64,000 nucleotides of DNA, taken from positions 109,108,644 to 109,172,643 of the forward strand of contig CM059188.1 of the NCBI GenBank assembly GCA_030323885.1, read 5' to 3'. The first letter of the stretch is position 1. Each line of letters opens with the position of its first letter. The notes under the pieces were generated by a model. The model searched no databases and was not told where the DNA came from. It was given only the letters and a program-made list of their open reading frames with translations. The stretch is from Branchipolynoe longqiensis (Eukaryota; Annelida; Polychaeta; Phyllodocida; Polynoidae). Shown piece by piece: positions 29,701 through 39,620 of the stretch. The position numbers were made by a program, and so were the translations under genes.

Positions 29701-31910
29701 CTACAGTGGCGATTCTGGCCGCACTTCCCCTATCAGCCAATCTACTAAGTGCATCGCAAGTTATATTCTTAGAGGTATTAATATAACATGAGCTAAAAAC
29801 AAAATTCTCTTCAATCGCGAGCCAAAAGAGTCGCCTCAAGTAGGACATTATAACATTAGAGCGCGAGCGGCCCGTATTAAGGGCTGCCTGGACCACAACA
29901 CTATCAGTCACGAATATAATTGAGGAACCCCCCCAACCATGGGCCCATCGGTCAGCCGCCTCCCATGCTGCAGCCATCTCCTTAATATTAATATGAGCGG
30001 CGCCCAGGCTCCTATCAGGCGAGACATGATGGTGGCCTGCATAAAGCTGCAAGGCCTCATCCGCCTTCTCATTATAGGAACCCACAAGCCAATCATCACC
30101 GTGGGTGGCTCCCATCCCCCAACTCGAGGCATCACTATATACAGATTGAACTGGGGTAAACCTCCCCAACATAGCGGCCTTACCGTTAAAGCGACCCGCA
30201 AACTTTTCCCACCAGTCAATGTCTTGTCTGAAACCTGCACTTAGCCTAGCAAAGTAATATGGTTCGCGTACAGAAGCGATCAGGTTATAAATTCCGCGAC
30301 AAAAGGTGCGGGCACCCCTGATAACCACCCAATCTTTCAAGTTCCTTTCTCCTAGCTCTCTTACGGCCGCGAAAATGGGCAAGGACTCCATAGAGTTTCT
30401 TAAGTTTATCCGCCGGTAAAGTCAATTCGAGACCGACTGTGTCAACATCAATCCCCAAAAATCTCATCTTCTGCGCTGGTGACTTGAGTTTCTTAAAACT
30501 CAGAAAGAACCCCAACCTACGTAGGATTACAACTACTTTTTGTTGATAAGCGGCTGACTCCTCCCATGATGAGCCTATGACACAAAAGTCATCCAGATAA
30601 TTGATGACTCTATCTGCCCCCTCACGCCTAGCACACCTAACGATGAAGTTAGAGATTCTTGTGAAGATAAAAGGGCTGGAGGCGAGGCCCATGGATAGGC
30701 GATTATCAAGCATGTAAATGTCCTTTTTTCCCTTGAAAGCCCATTTAATCCCTTGTTTGGTTCGGTCATCCGGGTGTATTTGTACCGCCCTATAGGCATC
30801 TTTTATGTCGATGGACGAGAGAAAATCCCCCATGACGAGGACATCAATGACACTATCAACACTCAGATAATTGAATTTTTGAGCTACCTCAATAGTTGCG
30901 GAGTTTACCGACAGGCCACGAGGTCTACTACAATCGACCACAAGTCGACCACCCCCCCCATCCTTTGGGACAACAAACATCGAGTGTACACATAGGGGGG
31001 TAGAATTGGTAATAGATATTATACCCTGATCGAGTTCGACCTTCAACTTCTCTTCAATCAGGTCCCGGTCACATTTTGACAGCCGTTTACTATTATTTGT
31101 CTCGTAATTTTGGTTAAATTCTGAATTTACTACCCTAAAACCAAAAACTATACCTCGAAGTAAATAGGAAGCATCAGCATCCACCTCGCCCCTGAGAATT
31201 AACTCTGAAAAGAAACGACATGGTTTAAGCTGACAGGCCATGCCTGCCAGAACATAGACACACAAGCAAATTCCGTTGACACAATCCCGGGCAACTCTAA
31301 ACACAACGGGTGTCTGGCCCTCTACCTCACAAACTGAGACAATTAGTCCATCGGCCTCCTCTTGTACTTCCACACAATCTAAATCACAGGCCGGCATAAG
31401 CAAGCGACCACAGTTCACCGGAATAACATCATCAGCTTTGTTGTCCTTGTCACTTTGTTGTCGGTCAGGAAGCATTATATCAGTGCCATCGTCCAATCCA
31501 GCGATGTTACAACTGTCGATTAGCCTCCGGTCGGTTCGATCGGCCCGATTCCGTGCAGTGTCGTTATCCATTATGTCGTCACTTTGTCGCGGGTCACCCC
31601 CCACTAGCCCGGTGCTACCGTCACCTTCAAAGACGACACACCGATCCCACACACTCAAGTTGGCTACAGCGGCCCGGTCACCTACAAAGACCCCTGCCGC
31701 TCGGCTGTTGCTCCCATTTCCTCGGTCGCCCATACCACTTGGTTCAATCAATTGTCTATCAATTCTCCCGCAAGGGGGTGGGGGGAAGACTGCATCACCC
31801 GCCACTTTATCTTTCTCTGCCAAAACGACCCGGTCACCTACAAAGACCCGTTCAACAATACAGGTTCTGGCACCATTAGCCCCCCCCCGCCTCCAAGTCG
31901 CTCCGATCAC
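29603..31910 (-). pseudogene. reverse transcriptase - RNase H of Ngaro 2, frameshifted
   Basis: The first frame (31910 to about 30330) has a charged N-terminal region with a repeated 'VFVGDR' word, then the RT: 'SIDIKDAYRA' (Asp about 368), 'LSMGLASSPF', 'YLDD' (about 438-441) and 'FLGIDVD'. Near 30329-30333 the homologous stretch of element 1 between 'KELE' and 'RTF' is shorter here by about 23 nt, which shifts the frame. RNase H continues in the second frame with 'SVYSDASS', 'NIKEMA', 'VTDS' and 'CDALSRL', so its DEDD residues are all present, and ends at 29603. Both domains are otherwise well kept, so the break is recent. Confidence 0.88.
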
Positions 31911-31956
31911 CTACAAAGATCACAACTTGGTTGCTGCCGTTACTCGCTGTCTCGAG

Positions 31957-32997
31957 TCAAACTCTGCAGGCCGCGCGTTTATGACCCTTTCCATTACATT
32001 TTGAACAAACATGACTAAAGCGGCAATCATCCTCCCCTCTATGGCAGCCCTGCTCTCCATTCCAGGCATAGCATGGCCTCTTGGGTTGCTGGCCCTGTTT
32101 CCGCGTCTGATGAATAGATGTACCGGCTCTCTTCGCCTTAATATTCAGGGAACCATAGTGTAACACACTTGTTCCCCTGTTCGCACTGGAGAACGCAGCG
32201 AAACCTATGTCTTCAGCCAAAATCCTAATCGATAAATCATAGTCTACATGGGCTGAGTCCAGGTACTCACCGGTACGCGCCCTGAGTGAGAGGAAAACCA
32301 TGTGTTCGACTAACGCTCTGTAGTCCTTAACGCCCAGCTGTTTTATCCCTAGTGCCCACTGGCCCGTCGCAGCTATCAGTTCATAACAGTTTGCTTTTGA
32401 GATGTGCTTTCGCCCCACTGTGAAACGTTTTAAACTCCACTTACTGCGTCTGCGACGGCTGGCGCTTCTACTCGACGAGCCGCTCGACGAACGTCTCCGA
32501 CGGGTAGTGGTCCTCGAGCGACCCCTGTCCTTTCCATAGGCACAGAAACCGTCCTCCGGGCGGCCTAAGGAGGCCGCATCCACGTAGGAGGCACCAGTTG
32601 TTGGCTCCGCTGCCACCGGATCCATGGTGTAGCCCGCCGCCGGCTTGGTTCGATCCAAGCTGGTGCCCGCGCCATCTTGTTTTCCTTCTGAACGCACGCT
32701 CTGTCTTTTGTCGCGCTTCGCCAATAATGCTGCACGACGTTCCTCCAGTTCAGCCAATTCATCCTCTATTTCTAGGGCCTCTACCTCCCTCGCCGTACGC
32801 TCTCTTCTGTCACGTAGTGATAACTCACCCATTTCCGGTTCCACACTGTCCTCCACCGACATCTTTGCAGTATCTGACGGGTTTTCGGAAGTCTGCGAGC
32901 GTGTGAACGGTCTTGCCCTTGCTCTACCCTGCTCACAAATAGACTGGTCCCCTTTGTCGTGAACGCTACCACAGTTGTCACAGAAAACTCTAGGCAT
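31957..32997 (-). CDS. Gag of Ngaro 2, intact
   Basis: 346 codons. N-terminal motif C-x2-C-x3-H-x7-C ('CDNCGSVHD'); a Glu/Arg-rich helical stretch around 75-105 ('EIEDELAELEERRAAL'), a likely coiled coil; a Ser/Arg block (about 160-185, 'RRRRSSSGSSSRS') for nucleic-acid binding; a conserved middle domain with 'ELIAATGQWALGIKQLG'; and at the C-terminus C-x8-C-x6-C-x3-H followed after one residue by C-x2-C-x4-H-x4-C, a retroviral-type knuckle. It likely coats the element RNA. The same two-ended zinc arrangement is seen in the Gag of Ngaro 1 in spite of low overall similarity. Confidence 0.85.
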   Translation of the reverse strand: MPRVFCDNCGSVHDKGDQSICEQGRARARPFTRSQTSENPSDTAKMSVEDSVEPEMGELSLRDRRERTAREVEALEIEDELAELEERRAALLAKRDKRQSVRSEGKQDGAGTSLDRTKPAAGYTMDPVAAEPTTGASYVDAASLGRPEDGFCAYGKDRGRSRTTTRRRRSSSGSSSRSASRRRRSKWSLKRFTVGRKHISKANCYELIAATGQWALGIKQLGVKDYRALVEHMVFLSLRARTGEYLDSAHVDYDLSIRILAEDIGFAAFSSANRGTSVLHYGSLNIKAKRAGTSIHQTRKQGQQPKRPCYAWNGEQGCHRGEDDCRFSHVCSKCNGKGHKRAACRV

Positions 32998-34033
32998 GTT
33001 AAGCTTCTAACAAATGGTGAGCTATCAAACACACAATTGCCGCGGCATACAACGGGTGTCCTGGGTATGTCACGAGCTCAAAACATGTAATCCTGCAATG
33101 TCACTCACAGTTTTTCCAGGCCGGGGCACGCTTCCGACAATAGTGCACGCATGTCACAATGTCACTCACAGTTTTTTCTTCAATGTCCTAGCATCGAAGA
33201 TAATTAGTATGGTAAAACAATTTCCACGCAGCGTATTTTCACTACCGTACTACTGTAAGTCATTCGTCCATTAATTCAGTTTCAATCAAGTCAACCACAT
33301 GTGGAACGTATGGCAATTTTGTATATATATATATTATCAGTAGCTTTACTTATTGGGAACTGCATATATATATATTGTAGTGTGACTTAGCTTAGTTGGT
33401 TGACGGACAAGAATGTTATCTGCTAGTGCTGCAGGCCGGTCTTCTGTGACAGTAACTGACGACAGTTGTTTGCCGGCTAAACACCGGTATTTTCAGCCCA
33501 AATATCACTGTCAAGTTAGGCCGAGAAAATAACAAGCATGTGTCACTCCAAATAAATGCTTCTGTCACTCCACAGAACATAAAGCATGTGTCACCCCAAT
33601 AGTACTAGTAAAATTGAACGCACGTCGGTTGACCCTCATGACCGGCCAAATCCCGATGCCGGCAGTGTAAAGCGGCCGGTGCGTGACCTGACAGCAACAC
33701 TCCGACGTTGACGTAGTATGTGAGGGTTTCGTCCTAGTATCAAGCCTGACATGTAACCGACTTGAATTCAATGTCACATGTTCAATGTCAGTCCGGAATG
33801 TTCAATATCACATGTTCAATATCAGGAACCAAAATGGTGCACACCACTGCGACACCCTTGACAGTGCCCTATATGTAAAATGCGTAGTTTTAGCTTACGG
33901 TTTCGTCCTAGTATCAAGCCTGACATGTAACTTGTGCCAGGTGTACCGAAGCATTTGGTTCGTCCGCCGCAGCATGTATCCACACGTTAGAAGTTGATTG
34001 TACAGGTAGTGAGTAGACTGTACAGGTAGCGGT

Positions 34034-34072
34034 AGCTAAAAATGCATGCGATACAAGGTATGGCGGCAGAGC
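34034..34072 (-). repeat. truncated A1 of Ngaro 2
   Basis: 39 bp equal to the left part of A2 ('agctaaaaatgcatgcgata') with one substitution, then cut. About 180 bp of A1 is missing. Confidence 0.75.
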
Positions 34073-34087
34073 CGTACCTTGTATCGC
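34048..34087. repeat. 17-bp hairpin at the broken end of Ngaro 2
   Basis: GCGATACAAGGTATGGC (34048-34064), 6-base loop ggcaga, then GCCGTACCTTGTATCGC (34071-34087): inverted with one mismatch. It is made of A1 sequence folded back on itself, as expected from a template switch or broken-end repair. Confidence 0.88.
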
Positions 34088-34088
34088 A

Positions 34089-34229
34089 ATATATTTATTA
34101 TATTTATTATATTTATTATATTTGTTATATTTGTTATATTTGTTATATTTATTATATTTATTATATTCATTATATTCATTATATTCATTATATTCATTAT
34201 ATTCATTATATTCATTATATTCATTATAT
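34089..34229. repeat. 9-bp microsatellite TTATATTTA/TTATATTCA, right of Ngaro 2
   Basis: About 16 units, TTATATTTA and TTTGTTATA forms first, then TTATATTCA. Same unit as the left-hand array. Confidence 0.95.
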
Positions 34230-34232
34230 TGC

Positions 34233-34298
34233 GTACTGTCACAACTCGGTACCTGTCCTGATATGACCTTAGATGTTGCCAGGACATAAAACTCCAAC
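34233..34298 (+). mobile_element. SINE-A tail fragment
   Basis: 'gtactgtcacaactcggtac' to 'gacataaaactccaac'. Confidence 0.8.
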
Positions 34299-34299
34299 A

Positions 34300-34545
34300 T
34301 CATCATCATCATCATGCTGTCGGTCGCAATGCGACAAAGACTGCTTTTATTTCTTAACCGCCGCTATTTCATGCAGTTGTGCATTTCATAAAAGCTGCTT
34401 GCAAAGTGTTGAAGTGCTGCTGGCTTTTGCAAGTTACTAGCAGCACTCTCTCGGGGAGCAAATAGAGGTCTCACACCGGCAAGAACACATCAAGACAGGC
34501 GCACACTATTTATCCCTGCAGTAGCTGGTCGGGAGATGTTGGGAG
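34300..34545 (-). mobile_element. LINE 3' end with (ATG)n tail
   Basis: Plus orientation (CAT)n, then 'gctgtcggtcgcaatgcgac' and 'gcactctctcggggagcaaa'. Inverse of 7973-8210. Confidence 0.7.
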
Positions 34546-34788
34546 GCGGAGTCCGGCGTCCAACAACTAACCAACTAACACATCTGACTAAAGGTAAATC
34601 GGAGCGAAACTGGCTGATTGAATGGGTGAACGAATCACCGGTTGAAGTGGAGGGAGACGATTTGCCTGAATAATGGCAGACTACCGACTACCTAAACAAG
34701 TCGTGACCAGACGCTCACTAGTAATATCAATAGATAGTAATGAGAGTACATGACCAGGCAATGCAATACAATGCATTCCAGATATAGC

Positions 34789-34972
34789 AATATAGCTATA
34801 ACAATATAGCTATAACAATATAGCTATAACAATATAGCTATAACAATATAGCTATAACAATATAGCTATAACAATATAGCTATAACAATATAGCTATAAC
34901 AATATAGCTATAACAATATAGCTATAACAATATAGCTATAACAATATAGCTATAACAATATAGCTATAACAA
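34789..34972. repeat. 14-bp tandem array ACAATATAGCTATA, ~13 units
   Basis: Perfect or near-perfect units. The right edge runs into 'aacaagttatacaatacat', which equals the outer end of the Ngaro 1 A repeat. Confidence 0.93.
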
Positions 34973-34989
34973 GTTATACAATACATATA

Positions 34990-35130
34990 TGTCGTGTGGG
35001 TGATGAAAACGGGAAATATTGCGCCAGTATGCTAACCATTATATCAGCTAGGCTCCCTAATATCACCACACTACCCACACCTACCTGTCTATGTGGTTGC
35101 TTGCCTGAGAAGTCAATGCAGACTACTACA
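34990..35130 (-). mobile_element. tRNA-related repeat S3, box B deleted
   Basis: 'ggtgatgaaaacgggaaata' and 'cacacctacctgtctatgtg'. The segment with box B is missing between 'gcgcc' and 'agtatgctaacc'. Confidence 0.78.
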
Positions 35131-35186
35131 CATATAACACATCAAATATGTGTATGTGAAATGTACAATTGCTCAAGTTTTAAAAT

Positions 35187-35512
35187 GGTGAATTGTTGGA
35201 GATTTACGTCCTAGCAACATCTAAGGTCATAACAGGACGGGTACGGACTTGTGATAGCGCTCACTTATGGCGACTTTATAGAGCTGCCGCACTTCAAGAC
35301 CAGGCCACCAGTACCATGACCTGATAGCCCACTCAGTCACATTATCCTGACATTGAGTCAACCAGTCCTTACCCTATCCTAAAAGTGATGAGTGCCTGGC
35401 AAGTATCAATTGGTTTGACTCGTCTAGGGTTCGAAACCGTGGGTTTGAATGCCACGATCTAACAAAACTGGAGATGGGCGCTCAACTCATTCGACCATCC
35501 CGTCTGGTCGCA
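35187..35512 (-). mobile_element. SINE-A, full length, 'ccagacgggatg' head
   Basis: Tail 'gttggagatttacgtcctag', head 'attcgaccatcccgtctgg'. Two box B-like blocks. Confidence 0.86.
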
Positions 35513-36835
35513 ATACAAAGGATTGCAAATATAATAATATGGCTATGACTGTATAACAGGTTATGCAATACGTGGGTTATTTCCTGCAAAAGCACAGGCC
35601 CGGTAGCAGAACACAAGAATCTGTATGTATCTGCGTATGCAATCTTTTTTGGAAAGCTGGTTGTAATTCAAGTCCCTTCCCTCTAAATCTCCCGCCCACG
35701 CAATACACAATACACAATGCGTAAGTGCGTGTGTTCTGTTATTGAAACACCGCCTCAGGAAGAGGGTACTGTCGTCTGCGATAACCGGATGTCCGGTGGT
35801 TCTAACCGAAGCGCCCCCTGGTGTAAGTAGATTTACTTCCGCCTCTCAACTGGCTGTGCCTGGAATCTGACCCTGGGCCCGCTGCCCCCCGCTGCACTGA
35901 AAGCCGACTGTACAGCATTACCAACGCTCATTCAACCGGAAGTGTCCGAATTTGCAAGTGAACCACAAACATTTCAGCCTGAATACGGATATTTGTCGGG
36001 GAGAAAAATGCTTTAAAGTCATGTTCAGTTTGGATTAACCTGAACCTTATTATTATTATTATTAATCTGTATACATAAAGATCATGAAGGAATTGTTTCA
36101 TATTTTGTAGGACAGTGTTCAGTCGTCACATCTAGATTGACTATGGTACCTCGTCGCGTTGATAACTAAAACAAGTTTTATTTTGTGTATGGTATGTAGT
36201 GTTTATGATTCATGGGCTTCTTTTTCATCAGCTAAGTCACCATTCTTTGTAGGCGTTGGTTGTTCTTTTAACAGTTATTTTAGTTTTTATTGTAGGCGAA
36301 TGTTCTCTTCTCTCCCCTCCCACCTCCGTCCGCACTTTCCCGCCGAAAATATGAAGCGCCATTTCTCCTGATCTGGGTGCAGGAATGTCGTCTGCTAGGC
36401 CACGTCGAACGTTCTAAGCATTTCTATTGTATCTTCATGTGACTGGAGGGCGTTTCGTGAGAAGGTTCTAAATGCAAACTGCTGGGAGTCAAGTGTAGCA
36501 ACACCGAGTTTCTGAAGGGCATGGGTACGATCCTCGGCCGAGTCAAATCAAAGACTTTCAAAATTAGTACATAGCGCCACATTAAAACTTACTACAACTT
36601 TACCAAATGAATATTGAAGATAACTTCCGCTTACATTATAAATACCATTTATTGTAAATACTCACATTGATCTGACTAATATTGATGTAGTCATATGATA
36701 ATAGTGTTGGCATATTGTGGTGGAACGTGTGGGTTACAGAATTTCATTGTGTCATAGATCCTGAATATTGTGTGTTTAACAGTTATTTTACACCTTACTA
36801 TACTATTTTTGTGTAAATAATCCTGAATTGAAAAA
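35513..36835. other. unique sequence, no gene recognised
   Basis: The 35740-35960 part has higher GC and more CpG than the surroundings, with CCGGAAGT-type words, and could be regulatory. A 70-codon open frame near 36159-36371 has no supporting feature. Confidence 0.35.
35811..35824 (-). promoter_or_regulatory. CTCF-like motif
   Basis: The minus strand reads ACACCAGGGGGCGC, one base from the consensus CCACCAGGGGGCGC core of bilaterian CTCF sites. Single site, not inside a recognised repeat. Confidence 0.4.
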
Positions 36836-36912
36836 TGGCCGGAAGACCAGTGCTTCGGTGCTGACAGAGAAGACTTATTCAGCAGAATAAACATATTTAC
36901 CACCCAAAAGAA
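36836..36912 (+). mobile_element. 3' end of 'GGCCGGAAGACCAG' retroposon
   Basis: 'tggccggaagaccagtgctt' then 'cagcagaataaacata' (AATAAA signal). Confidence 0.6.
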
Positions 36913-36929
36913 AGTGGTGTCTTACCTGG

Positions 36930-37090
36930 TGCTTAGCCGTCACTAAGATCAGGCAAGATGGGTAGACCCAGTGCAAGGATAATCTGACTGAGTGGGATAA
37001 CATGGTATGGTGCCAGTGATAGATTATTCCAGTGGGGCAGCACTATAAAGCCATTGTGAATAAGCACTGCCACGTTAAATAAGACTGATA
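36930..37090 (+). mobile_element. SINE-A body fragment, diverged
   Basis: 'gatcaggcaagatgggtaga' to 'agcactataaagccattgtg'; head and tail absent. Confidence 0.7.
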
Positions 37091-37417
37091 CGATTTGTAC
37101 CAGGTACTGAAGTTAGAAAAATAATACAAAATTAGTATTCTTATTTGAACAATAACTTTAATTATTTTAAGCAAATGCTTTCATAAATAAATAAAAGTTG
37201 CTTGTGTTTGTTTCTGTTTGAGTCGAGTGGTCGTGACTAAGTCTGATGTCGATGCAATAAACCGGTTAGTTTCAGCTTACAAGCCAAATTGATCGAATTA
37301 GAGAGTTTGTCGCTTGATTGGGGTCGTGCTGAAATGCTATTAGTGTACAGCGCGGTATTACACTGGCTCATAACTCGAAAATTATTGGTGACTTGGGGAT
37401 GGGGTGGTTAGTTAGTT
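37091..37417. other. no feature recognised
   Basis: AT-rich, unique-looking. Confidence 0.35.
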
Positions 37418-37800
37418 CAAAGACCCTATAATACTAAGACGGCTCACTTCCTATCTCTACCATGGTAATGTAATTTTCACAGTGCCACCTAGTGGTGAGT
37501 TTGATCAGCCCGGCTGATGGTTGGTGTTTCACATGTAAACACATACAATTATATTATACATGAGATAGGTAAGTATGAATACACATCAATATATAATTGC
37601 TATGAACAAATACACCTCAGCACCAGCATCATCATCATCATCACCATCATCACACATCTTTCACATTCATATATATATGTATACATATAATATAGCAACT
37701 ATTTAACCAAGAGAACAGCCAATGCACCAATTGGTGGGTTTGATCATTTTGATTACACAGTACAGGCTGAGTGAGCCGTCTTAGTATTATAGGGTCTTTG
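37418..37800. mobile_element. MITE M2, complete, 7-bp TSD
   Basis: CAAAGACCC...GGGTCTTTG, flanked by GTTAGTT on both sides (37411-37417, 37801-37807). Lacks the internal duplication of the 3922 copy. Confidence 0.92.
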
Positions 37801-38465
37801 GTTAGTTGTAGGAGTTTTACGTTCTAGCAACATCTATGGTCATATCAAGACGGGTACTGACTTGTGACAGTGTGCACTCATGGCAGCTTTATAGTGCTGC
37901 CCCACTGGGAGACCAGGCCACCAGCACCATGACCCGATATCCCCCTCAGTGACATTATCCTGATGCTGAGCCAACCAGTCCTTGCCCTATCCTAAGGGAG
38001 CACTGGACCACACAATATTAGTGCCCTGGTGGGAAAGGCGCACACTACACGTGTTTCATAACCTTTCCTCTAGCAACTGGCTCAGCTGATCAGCAATAAA
38101 TGCAAAGTTTACAGGTATGGAATTAGGTGCCAGAATTTGCAGTTCCACCCACCCGGCCCCATTTTCAGGACTTTTTGATGTTCACAGAGCTAAGCTCAGA
38201 GAGGATGTACACCGGAACCAGATTTTTTTTGGAGGGGGGGTACATTAGTTGTTTAAGCAGGGGAAATTTCAATTATGGATGCTTTGTCTTCCTCATTCCA
38301 CTGCTCCTTGCCCTATCCTAATAATGCCGAGCACCTGGCTAGGAAGAGACAAGTATCAATATTTAAGTCATTGGTTTGACTCGACCAGGGTTTGAACCCA
38401 CGATCCCACGATCTACCAAACACGGGAGACGGATGCTCCAACTCATTCGGCCACCCCGTTTGGCT
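37801..38465 (-). mobile_element. SINE-A split by a 309-bp insertion
   Basis: Body 37801-37995, then insertion, then resumption at 38305 with 'tccttgccctatcctaa' repeated, to the head 'ggccaccccgtttgg' at 38465. Confidence 0.88.
37996..38304. mobile_element. 309-bp insertion with 17-bp TSD
   Basis: The TSD 'tccttgccctatcctaa' (37979-37995, 38305-38321) is of LINE-machinery length. The end near 38257-38303 ('gcaggggaaatttcaattat', 'cctcattccactg') recurs inverted at 49371-49430, so this is a repeat family. No RT left; orientation is not certain. Confidence 0.8.
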
Positions 38466-38468
38466 ATG

Positions 38469-39186
38469 TGGGTTGTTCTCAAAAACTGTGTACCACATAT
38501 TTGGTTTCAACGTTACATTCTTGATGATTTTCCCTTCTCTCTTTTTTTTGGGGGGTGGGGGTGGGGGGCCTGGGGGCAGTATGTCAAATAGTAATTGTTG
38601 CCTCTTGGGATTAAGTATGTTGGCAATACTACATGTATTTAATCTATCCCACAAAATGCATTCAAAATATGTTTATATGATATTGTGCTAAAGTGAAAAT
38701 ATGAAAACTTTCATATCGACACGATGTATCTACCCAAATCTATTTTTCAACTTTTTCTTGTAAGTCACAATCTTTTTTGCTTAGCTGTAATCAATAACAA
38801 ATCTTGTTTGAATTAGTTGTGTGTGTGAAAATGATGTCATGGATGTGTGCTAAATGATGTTGTGGATGGATGTCACATGGTAATGTTAACCGCTTTCTCA
38901 ATTTGATTCAGATCAAATCAAAAAGTGAAAGAAGAAATTCAACTCTGATATATGCAAAATTTACAACACGAACAAGCAACTATTTGACATGGACTTTATT
39001 CAAGAATTAGTCAGGTATAGTAGTAGTGTTCACGAAGTTCAAAATTTCAAAGGTCAATACATAAACCTTCATATAAATATGGATTCTCCTATTATTCGGA
39101 ATATTTGATTTTTTATTTGGAATGTTTTCAGTTTTGGTTTCCATGTCACAAAAGTGGTACACAGTTTCTAACTAAAGAACGACCCA
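38469..39186. mobile_element. MITE family M6, longer copy
   Basis: Left 'tgggttgttctcaaaaactg', inverse of right 'tgggtcgttctttagttaga', both leading to 'ctgtgtaccac'. The interior is AT-rich with poly(G/T) near 38545-38575. Confidence 0.65.
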
Positions 39187-39286
39187 TATCAAGCTTTTAA
39201 GAATTGAAAATAAAATCCCTAAACCAAAGCATTGCGCAAGATCCGGTGGGAACAACATGCCTCCTTCCTCCCTTGTCTGCTGATCT

Positions 39287-39620
39287 AAGCTAGTGACATC
39301 TGTGGGTAGAATCTGGAACCACTCTAGTCGGGTACATTCCCCGACTGTCTATGGTTTTACATGCTATATCTCCGTAAAGAATGCTTGGAAAAATAATAAA
39401 ATGCTTGATTATATTCAGGTATTCAAATCGCAACTGCATTCAAGCTCTTATCCTTGTAATATAACATTTTTGTAAAAGAACCTATATTGTATTTTTCTTT
39501 TGGAATTTCACCGCCGCTCTCTTCACATGTCTGACAGACACCCCACCAGTTAAGCTAGTGACATCTATCAGCAGAATCTGGAACCACTCTAGTCGGGTAC
39601 TTTCCAGCTTAACTGGCGGG
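39287..39620. repeat. 47-bp direct repeat pair with nearby hairpin
   Basis: 'gctagtgacatctgtgggta' plus 'gaatctggaaccactctagt' at 39287-39333 recur at 39552-39600. 'ccaccagttaagc' (39542) and 'gcttaactggcgg' (39607) are inverted around the second copy. The plus frame of the unit reads like a LINE RT C-terminus ('WNHSS', 'FKSQLH'), but too little is left to assign. Confidence 0.55.

Larger units (their letters stand above)
28195..34072 (-). mobile_element. Ngaro-type tyrosine-recombinase retrotransposon, element 2
   Basis: Minus-strand order: truncated A1 (34072-34034), leader, gag (32997-31957), RT-RNase H (31910-29603), recombinase (29700-28684), B1 (28636-28525), A2 (28524-28307), B2 (28306-28195). 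Same plan as element 1 but protein similarity is low, so a separate subfamily. Gag and recombinase are intact; the RT/RNase H junction is frameshifted and A1 is reduced to 39 bp. No methyltransferase, no DDE integrase. The leader (32998-34033) is long and holds a 31-bp direct repeat (33727-33757, 33901-33931). Confidence 0.9.

Noticed and set aside
32598..32962. Plus-strand Pro/Ser-rich frames opposite gag of Ngaro 2
   Set aside because: Shadow frames of the gag gene on the other strand.
11885..34072. DIRS1-like or PAT-like classification of the two recombinase elements
   Set aside because: No inverted terminal repeats with an internal complementary region, and no DAM-like methyltransferase after RNase H. 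The split direct repeats fit Ngaro better.
36159..36371. Small plus-strand protein gene
   Set aside because: Seventy codons with no domain, no splice sites that I can support and ordinary composition; chance frame is more likely.
38313..38654. 113-codon minus-strand frame with Pro-Lys run
   Set aside because: Spans a SINE-A head and a MITE end; the Pro/Lys run comes from a poly(T)/poly(G) tract.
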